DNA from: JBOFSR01 sp051651645
GTDB taxonomy: Bacteria; Spirochaetota; Spirochaetia; Treponematales; Treponemataceae
Assembly: GCA_051651645.1 (NCBI GenBank)
Contig: JBOFSR010000147.1
Span: 1-39,639, forward strand
Reading direction: 5' to 3'
Length of the DNA stretch: 39,639 nucleotides
Numbering within the stretch: the stretch's first letter is position 1; each line of letters begins with the position of its first letter. A program made the position numbers and the translations under genes. Shown piece by piece: positions 27,282 through 35,809 of this stretch. Below the pieces are notes generated by a model that was given only the letters and a program-made list of their open reading frames with translations, did not search any database and was not told where the DNA came from.

Positions 27282-28787
27282 TTATTCGCCTGCGTGCTTT
27301 ATTCCCAAAATTGCAAGCTCTTTTTCATTAAGCCCAATTCCACGCAACATTAAGCGATTTCCTTTTAAGCTTTCAATTGAGTTAATTCCCATCGCTCCCA
27401 TGAGTTCTTGAATTTCATGATCCCACGCCGTAAATAAATTGACCACCCGCTTGTATTCAACATCAGGGTTGAGCCGAGCGATTAATTCTGGACGTTGCGT
27501 TGCAATTCCCCAATTGCATTTTCCTGCATGGCATGAGCGACACAAGTGGCAGCCCATTGCAATGAGTGCCGCTGTTCCCACATAGCAGGCATCTGCACCC
27601 AGTGCGATCGATTTGAAAACATCGGTACTGCTTCGAATTCCGCCGCCTACAATGAGTGAAACACTATTGCGAATCCCTTCGTCTCGTAAGCGCTGATCAA
27701 CAGCCGCAAGGGCAAGCTCAATCGGAATGCCAACGGTGTCACGAATCCGCGTTGGAGCTGCCCCCGTTCCGCCACGAAATCCGTCAATGGCAATGATATC
27801 CGCACCGCTTCGAGCAATTCCTGAAGCAATGGCTGAAATATTATGCACGGCAGCGATTTTTACAATTACGGGCTTTTGATAGTCGGTCGCTTCTTTGAGT
27901 GAAAAAATTAATTGACGTAAATCTTCTATTGAATAGATATCGTGATGAGGCGCAGGGGAGATTGCGTCGCTTCCTTCGGGAATCATTCGTGTGCGAGAAA
28001 CGTCGCCAACAATTTTTGCTCCAGGAAGATGACCGCCAATGCCGGGTTTTGCCCCCTGTCCCATTTTAATTTCGATTGCGCAGCCCGCTTTTAAATACTC
28101 GGAGTGAACGCCGAAGCGACCAGAGGCAACTTGCACAATTGTGCTTTTCCCAAATTGGTAAAAATCCTCATGCAATCCGCCCTCTCCCGTGTTGTAAAAA
28201 GTGCCGAGCTCTTGTGCCGCACGAGCAAGCGTTTCATGAGCATGTATATTCAACGAACCGTAACTCATTCCACCAAAAAGGATTGGAAGTTTTAATTTTA
28301 AATGAGGAGAGCGATTGTCAATAATGCGACCTTTTTTATCGCGTTCAATTTTTGCAGGTTTTTGCCCAAGATGCACGCGAGTTTCCATTGGTTCACGCAA
28401 AGGATCTATCGAAGGATTAGTAACTTGCGAGGCATTTAAAAGCATTTTATCAAAGTAAATGGGGTATTTTTCAGGGTTTCCCATGCTTGATAATAAAATT
28501 CCTGCACTGCCTGCTTGGCGATAAATTTCGGTGATCGTTTTTGTTGACCAATTATCGTTATGTTTAAACGTGTTATCGGACTTAATAATTTTGAGTGCGT
28601 TGGTCGGGCATGTTGCAACACAGCGATGACAGTTTACACATTTTCGCTCGTCAGCTTTCATCATTTTGGTTTTTGTATCAAAGAAATGCACTTCATTTGC
28701 ACATTCTTTTTCGCAAATACGACAATGTATACAGCGTTCTTTGTTTCGCACAACTTCATATTCAGCAGGGATATATTCAATTTTCAT
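27282..28787 (-). CDS. Glutamate synthase central domain subunit with N-terminal ferredoxin domain
   Basis: 501 residues. The N-terminus has two 4Fe-4S motifs (CIHCRICEKEC and CVNCHRCVATC), then the FMN-binding synthase barrel with GGMSYGSLN, the substrate loop IKMGQGAKPGIGG and a Cys cluster (CHLCRSCHAGKC) matching the 3Fe-4S site. It transfers ammonia delivered by the glutaminase to 2-oxoglutarate. The build is archaeal/thermotogal-type, in which ferredoxin-like centres sit on the synthase chain. Its start overlaps the glutaminase gene by 11 nt; Shine-Dalgarno AAGGAG. Confidence 0.94.
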   Translation of the reverse strand: MKIEYIPAEYEVVRNKERCIHCRICEKECANEVHFFDTKTKMMKADERKCVNCHRCVATCPTNALKIIKSDNTFKHNDNWSTKTITEIYRQAGSAGILLSSMGNPEKYPIYFDKMLLNASQVTNPSIDPLREPMETRVHLGQKPAKIERDKKGRIIDNRSPHLKLKLPILFGGMSYGSLNIHAHETLARAAQELGTFYNTGEGGLHEDFYQFGKSTIVQVASGRFGVHSEYLKAGCAIEIKMGQGAKPGIGGHLPGAKIVGDVSRTRMIPEGSDAISPAPHHDIYSIEDLRQLIFSLKEATDYQKPVIVKIAAVHNISAIASGIARSGADIIAIDGFRGGTGAAPTRIRDTVGIPIELALAAVDQRLRDEGIRNSVSLIVGGGIRSSTDVFKSIALGADACYVGTAALIAMGCHLCRSCHAGKCNWGIATQRPELIARLNPDVEYKRVVNLFTAWDHEIQELMGAMGINSIESLKGNRLMLRGIGLNEKELAILGIKHAGE

Positions 28788-29874
28788 TTGCTTCTCCTTT
28801 TAAGGTAACGACGACAGCCTCGCCGCCTTTGGGAGACCACACTTTGTCGAGTTCTGGCGACATAACGCGAATGGCACTTTCTTCGCTGGCAACATAAAAC
28901 ATATCGCCTTTTTCGGCACAAACCATCGAGCGCAATTTTAAGCGATCATTTAATGCCATTAGCCCGCCCTCAAATCCTACAAGAATAGAAAATGGGCCTG
29001 TAATTAATTGATCGGCAAAGGTGTAGCGAAGATATTCGGATTCTTTTTTTTCACTAGCATTCATGCGTGAAATTGTTTGCCAAAAGGGAGCTGCCACAAC
29101 GCTTGCAATTTCTTTATAGGAAAGACCTTGCTTTCGATTTAAATAGTCAACAATATACGTGATAACCTCGGTGTCTGTTTGTAAGGTGCAAGTGTAGCCA
29201 TACATATCGATAGCACGGCGATTTGCGTCATACGAAGAAATCTCTCCATTGTGAACGACGGTATAATCAATTAAGCCAAAGGGATGAGCACCTCCCCACC
29301 AGCCTGGCGTATTTGTCGGATAGCGTCCGTGTGCAGTAAAACAATAGCCCTCATATTCCTCGAGCTTGTAAAATCGCCCCACGTCTTCTGGAAAGCCCAC
29401 CGCTTTGAACGATCCCATATTTTTGCCACTCGAAAAAATATATGAGCCTTTAATATGCGTATTCACTTCGAAAACGCGGCGAACAACGTATTCTTTTTCG
29501 TCGAGTTGACTTGAGGCAAGCTTTGTTTTTAGCGGAGTTACAAAATATCGCCAAATGAGCGGAGCGTCCGTAATTTCTGGCATTTTTCGGGTAGGGATTT
29601 TTGACAAATTGATAATATCAAAATGCTTGTCTAAAAATTCTTCGCACGTTTTTTTTGCTTCGTTGTCATTATAAAAAACATGGAACGCATAATATTCTTT
29701 GTATTCAGGATAAATTCCATACGCGGCAAATCCGCCTCCGAGTCCATTACTTCGGTCTCGCATGATGGAAATTGAGTCGATAATTGTTTGGCCGCTAAAT
29801 CGTTCCCCTGATTTTGAAAACATTCCCGAAATGGCACAGCCAGATGGAATGCGTACTTCACCTTCTAATAACAC
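28777..29874 (-). CDS. Glutamate synthase glutaminase subunit (class II amidotransferase)
   Basis: 365 residues, Ntn-type glutaminase releasing ammonia from glutamine. The nucleophile is probably Cys 13 in SGCAISGMFSKSG, implying removal of a 12-residue propeptide, as in GltB. Other class II motifs: GRYPTNTPGWWGGAHPF and HNGEISSYDANR. The start is GTG at 29874 with AAAGGAAG 5 nt ahead; no in-frame ATG precedes the Cys. First gene of the split operon, behind a long structured leader. Confidence 0.91.
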   Translation of the reverse strand: MLLEGEVRIPSGCAISGMFSKSGERFSGQTIIDSISIMRDRSNGLGGGFAAYGIYPEYKEYYAFHVFYNDNEAKKTCEEFLDKHFDIINLSKIPTRKMPEITDAPLIWRYFVTPLKTKLASSQLDEKEYVVRRVFEVNTHIKGSYIFSSGKNMGSFKAVGFPEDVGRFYKLEEYEGYCFTAHGRYPTNTPGWWGGAHPFGLIDYTVVHNGEISSYDANRRAIDMYGYTCTLQTDTEVITYIVDYLNRKQGLSYKEIASVVAAPFWQTISRMNASEKKESEYLRYTFADQLITGPFSILVGFEGGLMALNDRLKLRSMVCAEKGDMFYVASEESAIRVMSPELDKVWSPKGGEAVVVTLKGEANEN

Positions 29875-30008
29875 TAAAACTTCCTTTATAATTCATTTCA
29901 AATAAAAAACGCCTTCAAATAGCCATCACCTAAAATTATTGAATAGGATTTAAACCCATTATACAAGATAATTTTTGATAAATAAAATATTTGAAGACGT
30001 CTTTGTCT
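29875..30008 (-). promoter_or_regulatory. Structured leader RNA of the glutamate synthase operon (riboswitch/attenuator-like)
   Basis: About 134 nt from the predicted start near 30008 to the GTG. In the RNA, CGUCUUCAAAUA (29999-29988) pairs fully with UAUUUGAAGGCG (29921-29910; one G-U), and this 12-bp helix is followed at once by UUUUUU (29909-29904), like a terminator. Inside, AAAAUUAU (29975-29968) pairs with AUAAUUUU (29939-29932). The purine-rich linker AGGUGAUGGC lies between helices. It fits no riboswitch class I can name. Confidence 0.5.
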
Positions 30009-30014
30009 TTTTGC

Positions 30015-30043
30015 ATTATTACACAACAAGGGAAAAAAGTCAA
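30015..30043 (-). promoter_or_regulatory. Promoter of the glutamate synthase operon
   Basis: Minus strand -35 TTGACT (30043-30038), 17-nt spacer, -10 AATAAT (30020-30015). Both hexamers match consensus at five of six positions. Confidence 0.65.
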
Positions 30044-30105
30044 GTGACACGGTTTTCTTGGCTTATTTTAAGGTGTTGCTCAGAAGGATTATTTTTTAAG
30101 ATTTC

Positions 30106-30135
30106 TTGACTTTTTATGAAAAAAAGGTATATAAT
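30106..30135 (+). promoter_or_regulatory. Promoter of tRNA-Thr
   Basis: -35 TTGACT (30106-30111), 18-nt spacer, perfect -10 TATAAT (30130-30135); start expected just before 30146. Confidence 0.75.
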
Positions 30136-30145
30136 TATTTTCCAA

Positions 30146-30218
30146 GCCACCGTAGCTCAGTTGGCAGAGCAGCTCATTCGTAACGAGCAGGTCTAGGGTT
30201 CGATTCCCTACGTTGGCT
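30146..30218 (+). tRNA. tRNA-Thr, anticodon CGU
   Basis: 73 nt. D arm GCTC/GAGC, anticodon loop TTCGTAA (anticodon CGU, codon ACG), T arm TAGGG TTCGATT CCCTA. Acceptor GCCACCG/CGTTGGC contains one C-U mismatch (fifth pair), and the anticodon stem GCTCA/CGAGC closes with an A-C mismatch. Discriminator is U. CCA is not encoded. A strong promoter and a terminator flank it. Confidence 0.9.
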
Positions 30219-30262
30219 TTTATTTTTTGTCAAACTGTATTTTCTAGTTTAACCAAAATCAC

Positions 30263-30296
30263 AAAAAAAAGATGCACTTTACGGTGCATCTTTTTT
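30263..30296. terminator. Bidirectional intrinsic terminator between tRNA-Thr and htrA
   Basis: Stem GATGCAC/GTGCATC (30271-30277 and 30284-30290) with a short loop, flanked by eight A on the left and six T on the right, so it works for both the tRNA (plus) and htrA (minus). Confidence 0.88.
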
Positions 30297-30299
30297 CAT

Positions 30300-31781
30300 C
30301 TAAAACTTATATTTCACGGTTGAAATTACGTGTCCAGAACGATAAACATCAAACCAAATTTCTTTTTTGTTGATTGTATTTATTTGGTTGTAAAATTCTT
30401 TTACGTCTTTAACCTTTACATCATTTACCGCAACAATAACATCTCCAGGTTGAAGTCCCATAATCGCAGCAGGTGTTTTAGGCTGAATTCCAAGAACAAT
30501 GGCTCCTTGAAGTTTATCATCTTCAATTTTGAACTGCTTTTTCACATCCTCAGAAATTGGGAATGGAATAAAACCTGGCCATAATTTTGAGTTATCAGAA
30601 ACAATATTTGCCGTTCGCTCTTCAATTTTAATTTTAACGTCAACTTCTTTTCCATTGCGAATAACTCTAAATACGCTTGTTTCACCAACTGTTAATTCGC
30701 CAACGCTTCTAATTAACTGGTCAACAGAGCGAACTGCCTTTCCGTCTAAGGCGATTACATAGTCGCCCGCTTGAAGTCCGCCTTTTTGAGCAGGTGATCC
30801 ATTAAATATCTGTGACGCCAGTGCTCCTGTTTTTCCCGCTACGCCTAAAGCCTCTTGGTACTCTTTGTTCATTTCAATTAACGAAACACCAATCCAGCCG
30901 TAAGTTACCTTTCCGTCTTTGATAAATGAATCGATTGATTTTTTTACATTATTGATTGGGATAGCAAAACCTAAGCCTTGTGAGCCACCTGAAGAAGAGG
31001 CAATCCATGTATTAATACCAATCACCTCGCCATAAATATTGAGGAGGGGCCCTCCTGAGTTGCCTTGATTTATAGCGGCGTCAGTTTGGATAAAGTCGCT
31101 AATGTTTCCAATTCCGCTTCCAGCACGTCCTGTTGCACTAACAATTCCTTGGGTTACCGAGGAAAAATATCCTAGTGGCGTTCCCATAGCAACAACAATA
31201 TCGCCTGTTTGTACGGAATCAGAATCACCAAGTGTTGCAATAGGAATTGATTTATCATCCGACTCGAACGACACAAGCGCAATATCCTTTCGCTCATCAG
31301 AGCCAACAAGCTTTCCTGTAAAAATGCGGCCGTCGTATAGTTTAATAGAAATTTCCGTAGCTTTTCCAACAACATGGTTGTTTGTTAATAAATAAACGGT
31401 ATTATTCGTGCGTCGAACTATAACTCCTGATCCCGTTCCTTGTTGCTTAAATTCACGTGAACTATCTTCTTCGCCTTGTTCATTTGGTTGCCCAAAAAAG
31501 AAAAACGGGAACGCATTTTGTGGTAGCATTCGTTGTTTTTTTGTTTCAACAATATCAACCTCAACAACTGAAGGCAGGACGTTTGATGAAATAGTCCTAA
31601 AACTTGTTTGTAATGCCTCAAGGACAGAAAGTGCGTCTGTTGGAATCGCTTTTCGTGGTGAATCTTCTGCAAACGCAAGGCTCATGTTACTTGGCTTGCT
31701 TTTACATGAAAAAGAAAAAAACAAAAATGACAATGTAATCAATATCATTACGAGGGCAATTTTTTTTGACCAAAACTTCAT
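30300..31781 (-). CDS. htrA: HtrA/DegP-family serine protease with two PDZ domains
   Basis: Periplasmic quality-control protease/chaperone. 493 residues: N-terminal membrane anchor or lipoprotein-type signal (FFSFSCK, Cys 26), trypsin-like domain with triad H136 (LTNNHVVG), D166 (RKDIALV) and S242 (GNSGGPL), PDZ1 near 300-385 and PDZ2 near 400-493. Shine-Dalgarno GGAGG lies 10 nt before the ATG. A 16-bp inverted repeat lies just upstream. It is separated by ~117 nt from the sigma-headed gene block, so it is probably transcribed on its own, possibly also by read-through. Confidence 0.95.
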   Translation of the reverse strand: MKFWSKKIALVMILITLSFLFFSFSCKSKPSNMSLAFAEDSPRKAIPTDALSVLEALQTSFRTISSNVLPSVVEVDIVETKKQRMLPQNAFPFFFFGQPNEQGEEDSSREFKQQGTGSGVIVRRTNNTVYLLTNNHVVGKATEISIKLYDGRIFTGKLVGSDERKDIALVSFESDDKSIPIATLGDSDSVQTGDIVVAMGTPLGYFSSVTQGIVSATGRAGSGIGNISDFIQTDAAINQGNSGGPLLNIYGEVIGINTWIASSSGGSQGLGFAIPINNVKKSIDSFIKDGKVTYGWIGVSLIEMNKEYQEALGVAGKTGALASQIFNGSPAQKGGLQAGDYVIALDGKAVRSVDQLIRSVGELTVGETSVFRVIRNGKEVDVKIKIEERTANIVSDNSKLWPGFIPFPISEDVKKQFKIEDDKLQGAIVLGIQPKTPAAIMGLQPGDVIVAVNDVKVKDVKEFYNQINTINKKEIWFDVYRSGHVISTVKYKF

Positions 31782-31803
31782 TTTAGGAAACCTCCAAAAT
31801 CAA

Positions 31804-31876
31804 TTTATTATATTATAAGCACTTATCGTAAAGTTATCGTTGTTTTTTTATATGAAAGTTCTTATAATATAATAAA
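31804..31876. repeat. 16-bp perfect inverted repeat upstream of htrA
   Basis: TTTATTATATTATAAG (31804-31819) and CTTATAATATAATAAA (31861-31876), extended inward by ACTT/AAGT after one mismatch, loop 31 nt. All A/T apart from the inner G/C. It ends ~20 nt before the htrA start codon and has no U run for termination. Confidence 0.7.
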
Positions 31877-31898
31877 AATTTATATTTTTGTCAAAATA

Positions 31899-32765
31899 TT
31901 ACCCAATAGTTGCTGTAAACGAAAATACTTCACTTCTGTTTGCCTGAAGCTTACGAATACCTTTTTTATTTTGAAGTATTCCGTCTGCGTTTTCGATATC
32001 ACAAATGCCAGCCCATGGTTCAATGCAAACAAACGGTGCTTTTGGCATACTCCAAACGGCTAAAATATCTAAATTATTACTCCAAGAAGTTTTAACAAAA
32101 TGGTTATGTAAACAGCTTTTAATTATCAAACTATGACTTTTTAAGTTTTCACAAATAATTGCGTCTTCGTCAAAGATTGTTTGCGTTAAGGCAAGCTCTT
32201 TTTTCCCATAGTCTTTGATTCGCGGATAATGTGTTGCATCAGAATTAACACCTGCTGTTGAAATCCACTGATCATCTTCTTCTAAACAAAGCGACATCGA
32301 GTCAATTCCCTGCGTCTCATCAAAACAAAGCGTAAAGGCGGGATGAAAACCAAAGGAAAAAAACATGTCTTTTTGGTCAGTATTTTTCACTGTGCAGTCT
32401 GAGTGCAAAGTTTTTTCTGTAAGAGTCCAATGGATAGAAAGCTCAAAATCAAAAGGGTATTTTTTTTTAGTTTCTTCGCTTGAAGTCAAGGTAAAAATAA
32501 CTTCCGTCTCTGAAAGATAAGCAACCTCAAAATTCTGCTTGTATGCAAATCCGTGTTTTTCAAGCAAATATTTTTTTCCTTCATACATGAAAGAATTATT
32601 TTTTAGAGTTCCGATAATCGGAAACAGGATTGGAGCACTCTTTTTCCAGAATTCACCTTGTTGCCAAATATACTCACATTTTATGCTTTTGTCATAAAAG
32701 GAGCAAAGTTCTGATCCAACAGGATTTATTCTCACGCTCGCAAGTTGATTTTGCAAAACAATCAT
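31899..32765 (-). CDS. Aldose 1-epimerase-like protein (LacX family)
   Basis: 288 residues of the galactose mutarotase-like fold, the LacX branch: N-terminal GSELCSFYDKS, the substrate His in FSFGFHPAFTL and the catalytic-type Glu in CIEPWAGICD. Likely interconverts anomers of a sugar or sugar phosphate; which one is unknown. The ATG overlaps the stop of the preceding gene by ATGA, with AAGG ahead. Last of the colinear block that begins with the sigma factor. Confidence 0.85.
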   Translation of the reverse strand: MIVLQNQLASVRINPVGSELCSFYDKSIKCEYIWQQGEFWKKSAPILFPIIGTLKNNSFMYEGKKYLLEKHGFAYKQNFEVAYLSETEVIFTLTSSEETKKKYPFDFELSIHWTLTEKTLHSDCTVKNTDQKDMFFSFGFHPAFTLCFDETQGIDSMSLCLEEDDQWISTAGVNSDATHYPRIKDYGKKELALTQTIFDEDAIICENLKSHSLIIKSCLHNHFVKTSWSNNLDILAVWSMPKAPFVCIEPWAGICDIENADGILQNKKGIRKLQANRSEVFSFTATIG

Positions 32766-33127
32766 TTTTCTACCTTCATAACTTCAGCAGAAATTGTTGC
32801 AGCCTTTGCCTTGTTAGAAGCAATTTTCACACTGACTTCTTGAATCCAGCCTTCTTCAATTTTATACCAAAGTATTCTATTTTTATTATTGTCGTATTTA
32901 ATCCGCCTGCCCTCAACCTTGTAAATCTCACCAAGTCGCACAAAGGCAGAGACAGGAACATCGAGCGATGAATCAGAAAAAAGCTTTGTATACGGCTCCG
33001 TTATCACCAACCAATCAGTTTCTAGGTTATTTTCAAAGTCTTTTGGCAAATTAAGCTCAATATTTTGATAGCGGTTGCACGAAAAAAATAAAACAGCAAG
33101 AAATAAAAAATGCATTACCCTATGCAT
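32762..33127 (-). CDS. Small lipoprotein, possibly SH3-like
   Basis: 121 residues with a short signal and lipobox-like LFFSC, lipidation predicted on that Cys. The mature part (DWLVITEPYTKLFSDSS, then VRLGEIYKVEGRR and WYKIEEGWIQE) has the spacing of a bacterial SH3 domain, which would bind cell wall; this is tentative. A start at 33127 keeps an Arg in the n-region; the alternative ATG at 33115 overlaps the mutT stop as TAATG. Confidence 0.65.
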   Translation of the reverse strand: MHRVMHFLFLAVLFFSCNRYQNIELNLPKDFENNLETDWLVITEPYTKLFSDSSLDVPVSAFVRLGEIYKVEGRRIKYDNNKNRILWYKIEEGWIQEVSVKIASNKAKAATISAEVMKVEK

Positions 33128-33507
33128 TTTTGTAAATCCTCAAAAAGCTGAGCATCTGAATCAACAAAATCGAGTTTTTTTATTTGATCAAAACTTGCCC
33201 ATGTAAACTCTGTGTGCTCAGTTAATTGAAAAGAATCATCTGCGTCAGTGATAAAAATCTGAAAGGCATGTAAAGAAAACTGATTATTATTGTGCGTAAA
33301 CTGAGTTTTAGCAAGCTCTTTTCCAACAGTAATTACAATACCAAATTCTTCTTGAAATTCTCTAATAAGTGCATCAGTGCAAGTTTCACCTTGCTCAACT
33401 TTTCCACCTGGAAACTCCCACTTTCCGCCCATATCACCATCAGGCATTCGCTTTGCAATAAGAATTTTTGAATTTTTTATGGCAATGCCAGCAATAGAAC
33501 AGCTCAT
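33115..33507 (-). CDS. mutT: NUDIX hydrolase, MutT-like (8-oxo-dGTP diphosphatase type)
   Basis: 130 residues from the ATG at 33507, which follows the preceding stop by one base. Full Nudix box G-x5-E-x7-REx2EExG as GGKVEQGETCTDALIREFQE followed by EFGI. The nearby KWEFPGGK and N-terminal VAGI/AGIAIKNSKILIAKR resemble MutT rather than other Nudix branches. Probably removes oxidised dGTP from the pool. Positive identification of substrate is not possible. Confidence 0.88.
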   Translation of the reverse strand: MSCSIAGIAIKNSKILIAKRMPDGDMGGKWEFPGGKVEQGETCTDALIREFQEEFGIVITVGKELAKTQFTHNNNQFSLHAFQIFITDADDSFQLTEHTEFTWASFDQIKKLDFVDSDAQLFEDLQKCIG

Positions 33508-33508
33508 A

Positions 33509-33931
33509 TTATATAAAAAGGACTCCAGGAAATAAAAAGTGCAATAAGGCAACAACAAGACAAAAAAAGCCTAGATATTTTTTGTTATCTAAAAAAACTT
33601 CAGTGATTTTTGAAGGAATTTTTAAACTCATGCTTGATGCTCTCAAGTAATATTCAAGAAGCAAGCTAAATCCTGCACATAAGCCTGCAATAGCAGGAAT
33701 TACATCACCAAAAAGCGCAACACTTCCTTTGATTGGCGAAATAAATTTCAAAAATCCAATAGCAAATGTTGAAACGCCAATAATTAGACGGAATTTTTGA
33801 TTAAAAAAAAGATCTGATTTAGCTCCATTAACACCAACTTCTTCAGTATCAAATTCTTGATTTTGTGAAAAAATTAATATTAACCCACCAATTAAATTAA
33901 GCGAAACTGATAAAAGATAAAACTGTAACAT
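33509..33931 (-). CDS. Small membrane protein, unknown function
   Basis: 140 residues with about four predicted helices (MLQFYLLSVSLNLIGGLILI; a second and third from ~55 to ~100; LGFFCLVVALLHFLFP at the end). The ATG at 33931 follows GGGGGAG and is chosen over an upstream in-frame ATG that lacks one. No family recognised. It may act with the coupled neighbours in the envelope. Confidence 0.7.
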   Translation of the reverse strand: MLQFYLLSVSLNLIGGLILIFSQNQEFDTEEVGVNGAKSDLFFNQKFRLIIGVSTFAIGFLKFISPIKGSVALFGDVIPAIAGLCAGFSLLLEYYLRASSMSLKIPSKITEVFLDNKKYLGFFCLVVALLHFLFPGVLFI

Positions 33932-34005
33932 AGCTCCCCCATATTTTAATGTAGCTGGCTCTCGAAAAACATGCCTAGCAACCAAAAAAATTACCAAATT
34001 TTCGG

Positions 34006-34569
34006 TTACTGTAGATTATTTATAGAAAGAATTCCTTCTTGTCCATCAATATTTATTTTACTTATTATACTAAATGAATTCCCATTTGTAAAGGTTGTTC
34101 GCAATAATTGTTTCTCGCCAGTATAAGTTTCTTCGATCTTTTTTGAATCCAGCAGTCTTTTCTCATTATCATAAATACCAATTAGAATCTCAACTTTTTT
34201 TTCATCCACGAGCATCAATTTTTCAGCTAGAGTGATGGTTACATATAAGGTTTGGTCAAAAAGAAATCCTTCAATTTTTACAGGAATTTCAGCTATAGTT
34301 GTTGATTTTTTATCGTTCCCTGTGAACATAAAAATTACAAGAACTGCAGAAAGAAAAAGCATCGCAATAAATAAAAACTTTGAACCAGGTGTTGCAACTA
34401 AAACCTGAAACAATCCTCGTCTGGGAATTAACTCCCCATTGTACAGTTTTTTATGCTCAGGGTGCTTTTTTAATCGCTGTTCTCGATTATAATAAAAAGT
34501 TATTTTTTCAGGAGGCTCTTTTCCATTGCCGCTGGAGATTATATTATTGTCATTATTAAAATCACTCAT
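34006..34569 (-). CDS. Single-pass membrane protein, unknown function
   Basis: 187 residues from the ATG at 34569, 2 nt after the previous stop; the longer in-frame start lies inside the previous gene. The N-terminal ~60 residues are polar and basic, followed by one helix (FLFIAMLFLSAVLVIFMF) and a C-terminal beta-rich domain probably outside the membrane. No family recognised. Confidence 0.7.
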   Translation of the reverse strand: MSDFNNDNNIISSGNGKEPPEKITFYYNREQRLKKHPEHKKLYNGELIPRRGLFQVLVATPGSKFLFIAMLFLSAVLVIFMFTGNDKKSTTIAEIPVKIEGFLFDQTLYVTITLAEKLMLVDEKKVEILIGIYDNEKRLLDSKKIEETYTGEKQLLRTTFTNGNSFSIISKINIDGQEGILSINNLQ

Positions 34570-34571
34570 TT

Positions 34572-35786
34572 TTATTGAATAACCGCACCAATCAAAGTAT
34601 CTGTTCTCCACCAAACAACCGAAGCTTCAAAATTATTTGCAAGCAAGGCAGAAATAATTCCTTCTTGCGAAAGAGAGAGGCTGTTATAAAGCATTTCATC
34701 CCTTGAAATTTGCAAGTGTTTTTTTATAATTCTTGAATTATCTGACTTTATGATTTGCACCATATATCCTGTGTCATCAGGGGAGACAAAGAAAAACCAT
34801 CCCGTGTCGCTCATTCCCAAAAACTCATAGGGATTTGTGTAAACAGTTTCACTAAAATTATCTTTTACCACAGTTTCATGCGAGGGAATTAAAATTGGCT
34901 TCCCATACTCAGCAGTTTGAATATCAAAAGGATATAAATAGCTTTCAAGATATGTAATACCTGATTGCACATTTGAGTTGGGGTCAATTTTTCGGCTGTG
35001 ATAATCAATTTTTAGATATAATTTTTCTGCGTCATAATCAGGCACAACGCTATCAAGCGTTATATACACTTCTTTTGTGCCCTTATGCGGATTTGGCAAG
35101 CTTTCTGTATTAAGTGGAATGCTGTATTTAAGCATGTCATTCTCGCTAAACCAGTTTACCAGCAACCCTTTATTTGTAACAGAAACAACCACCAGCTCAT
35201 TTGCCTTTGTTGTAAAAATATCTCGAATAAATGGAAAAGCGCGACCGCCTAATCCGCCCTGCCCAACATAATCCATGTACGTTCCATCACTTGAAAAACG
35301 CAAAACGACTTCTCGTAATAAAAGCATTTCACGAGAATCTTGCTCTTGACGATCTTCAGGCAGTTGGTCGACAACATAAATATTTTTATTTGAATCAACC
35401 GCTATTTTTCCAAGCGTTTGAAAAGGATGCGGAATTGCCTGCTGTGTCGTTATCTTCCTCGCAAGGGAGTTTTCTTGATTTATAAACGATGGCACAAGAT
35501 TGGTATCAGGATTATAATACACCGCAAGTAAATCGCCATAGGACGTTAAATGCATCAGCTTTTTTCCACGCCCATTGACCACAAAGAAAAATCCATCACG
35601 CATTTTGAGGTAGGTATTTACAATGCCGCCCGACGATAAATTGAACAAATCAAGCTCATCTTCAAAGCTTCCATAATTTAAAATAAATAATTGCTCGCGC
35701 TCAAGAGAGGTTGTTATAGTATTTTGATTTTTGCACGAAAACAAAAGCAAAAAACAAAAGCAAATAATGCAAAAGGATTTTTTCAT
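34572..35786 (-). CDS. Lipoprotein with a probable beta-propeller fold
   Basis: 404 residues. Signal ends in a lipobox LLFSC, predicting lipidation at that Cys. The mature chain has repeated blades with aromatic and Asp-rich turns (VDSNKNIYVVDQLPEDR, FSSDGTYMDYVGQGGLGG) that suggest an NHL/propeller fold, hence binding or scaffolding. It lies 23 nt after pyrH and couples to the next gene. Function unknown. Confidence 0.75.
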   Translation of the reverse strand: MKKSFCIICFCFLLLFSCKNQNTITTSLEREQLFILNYGSFEDELDLFNLSSGGIVNTYLKMRDGFFFVVNGRGKKLMHLTSYGDLLAVYYNPDTNLVPSFINQENSLARKITTQQAIPHPFQTLGKIAVDSNKNIYVVDQLPEDRQEQDSREMLLLREVVLRFSSDGTYMDYVGQGGLGGRAFPFIRDIFTTKANELVVVSVTNKGLLVNWFSENDMLKYSIPLNTESLPNPHKGTKEVYITLDSVVPDYDAEKLYLKIDYHSRKIDPNSNVQSGITYLESYLYPFDIQTAEYGKPILIPSHETVVKDNFSETVYTNPYEFLGMSDTGWFFFVSPDDTGYMVQIIKSDNSRIIKKHLQISRDEMLYNSLSLSQEGIISALLANNFEASVVWWRTDTLIGAVIQ

Positions 35787-35809
35787 GGAGTGTTACCTAA
35801 AATGCCGTC

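Noticed and set aside
29910..29935. TAGGTGATGGC on minus resembles the start of the fluoride riboswitch
   Set aside because: The pairing partner and the conserved ACCGC-type segment that should follow are absent, and the gene is glutamate synthase.
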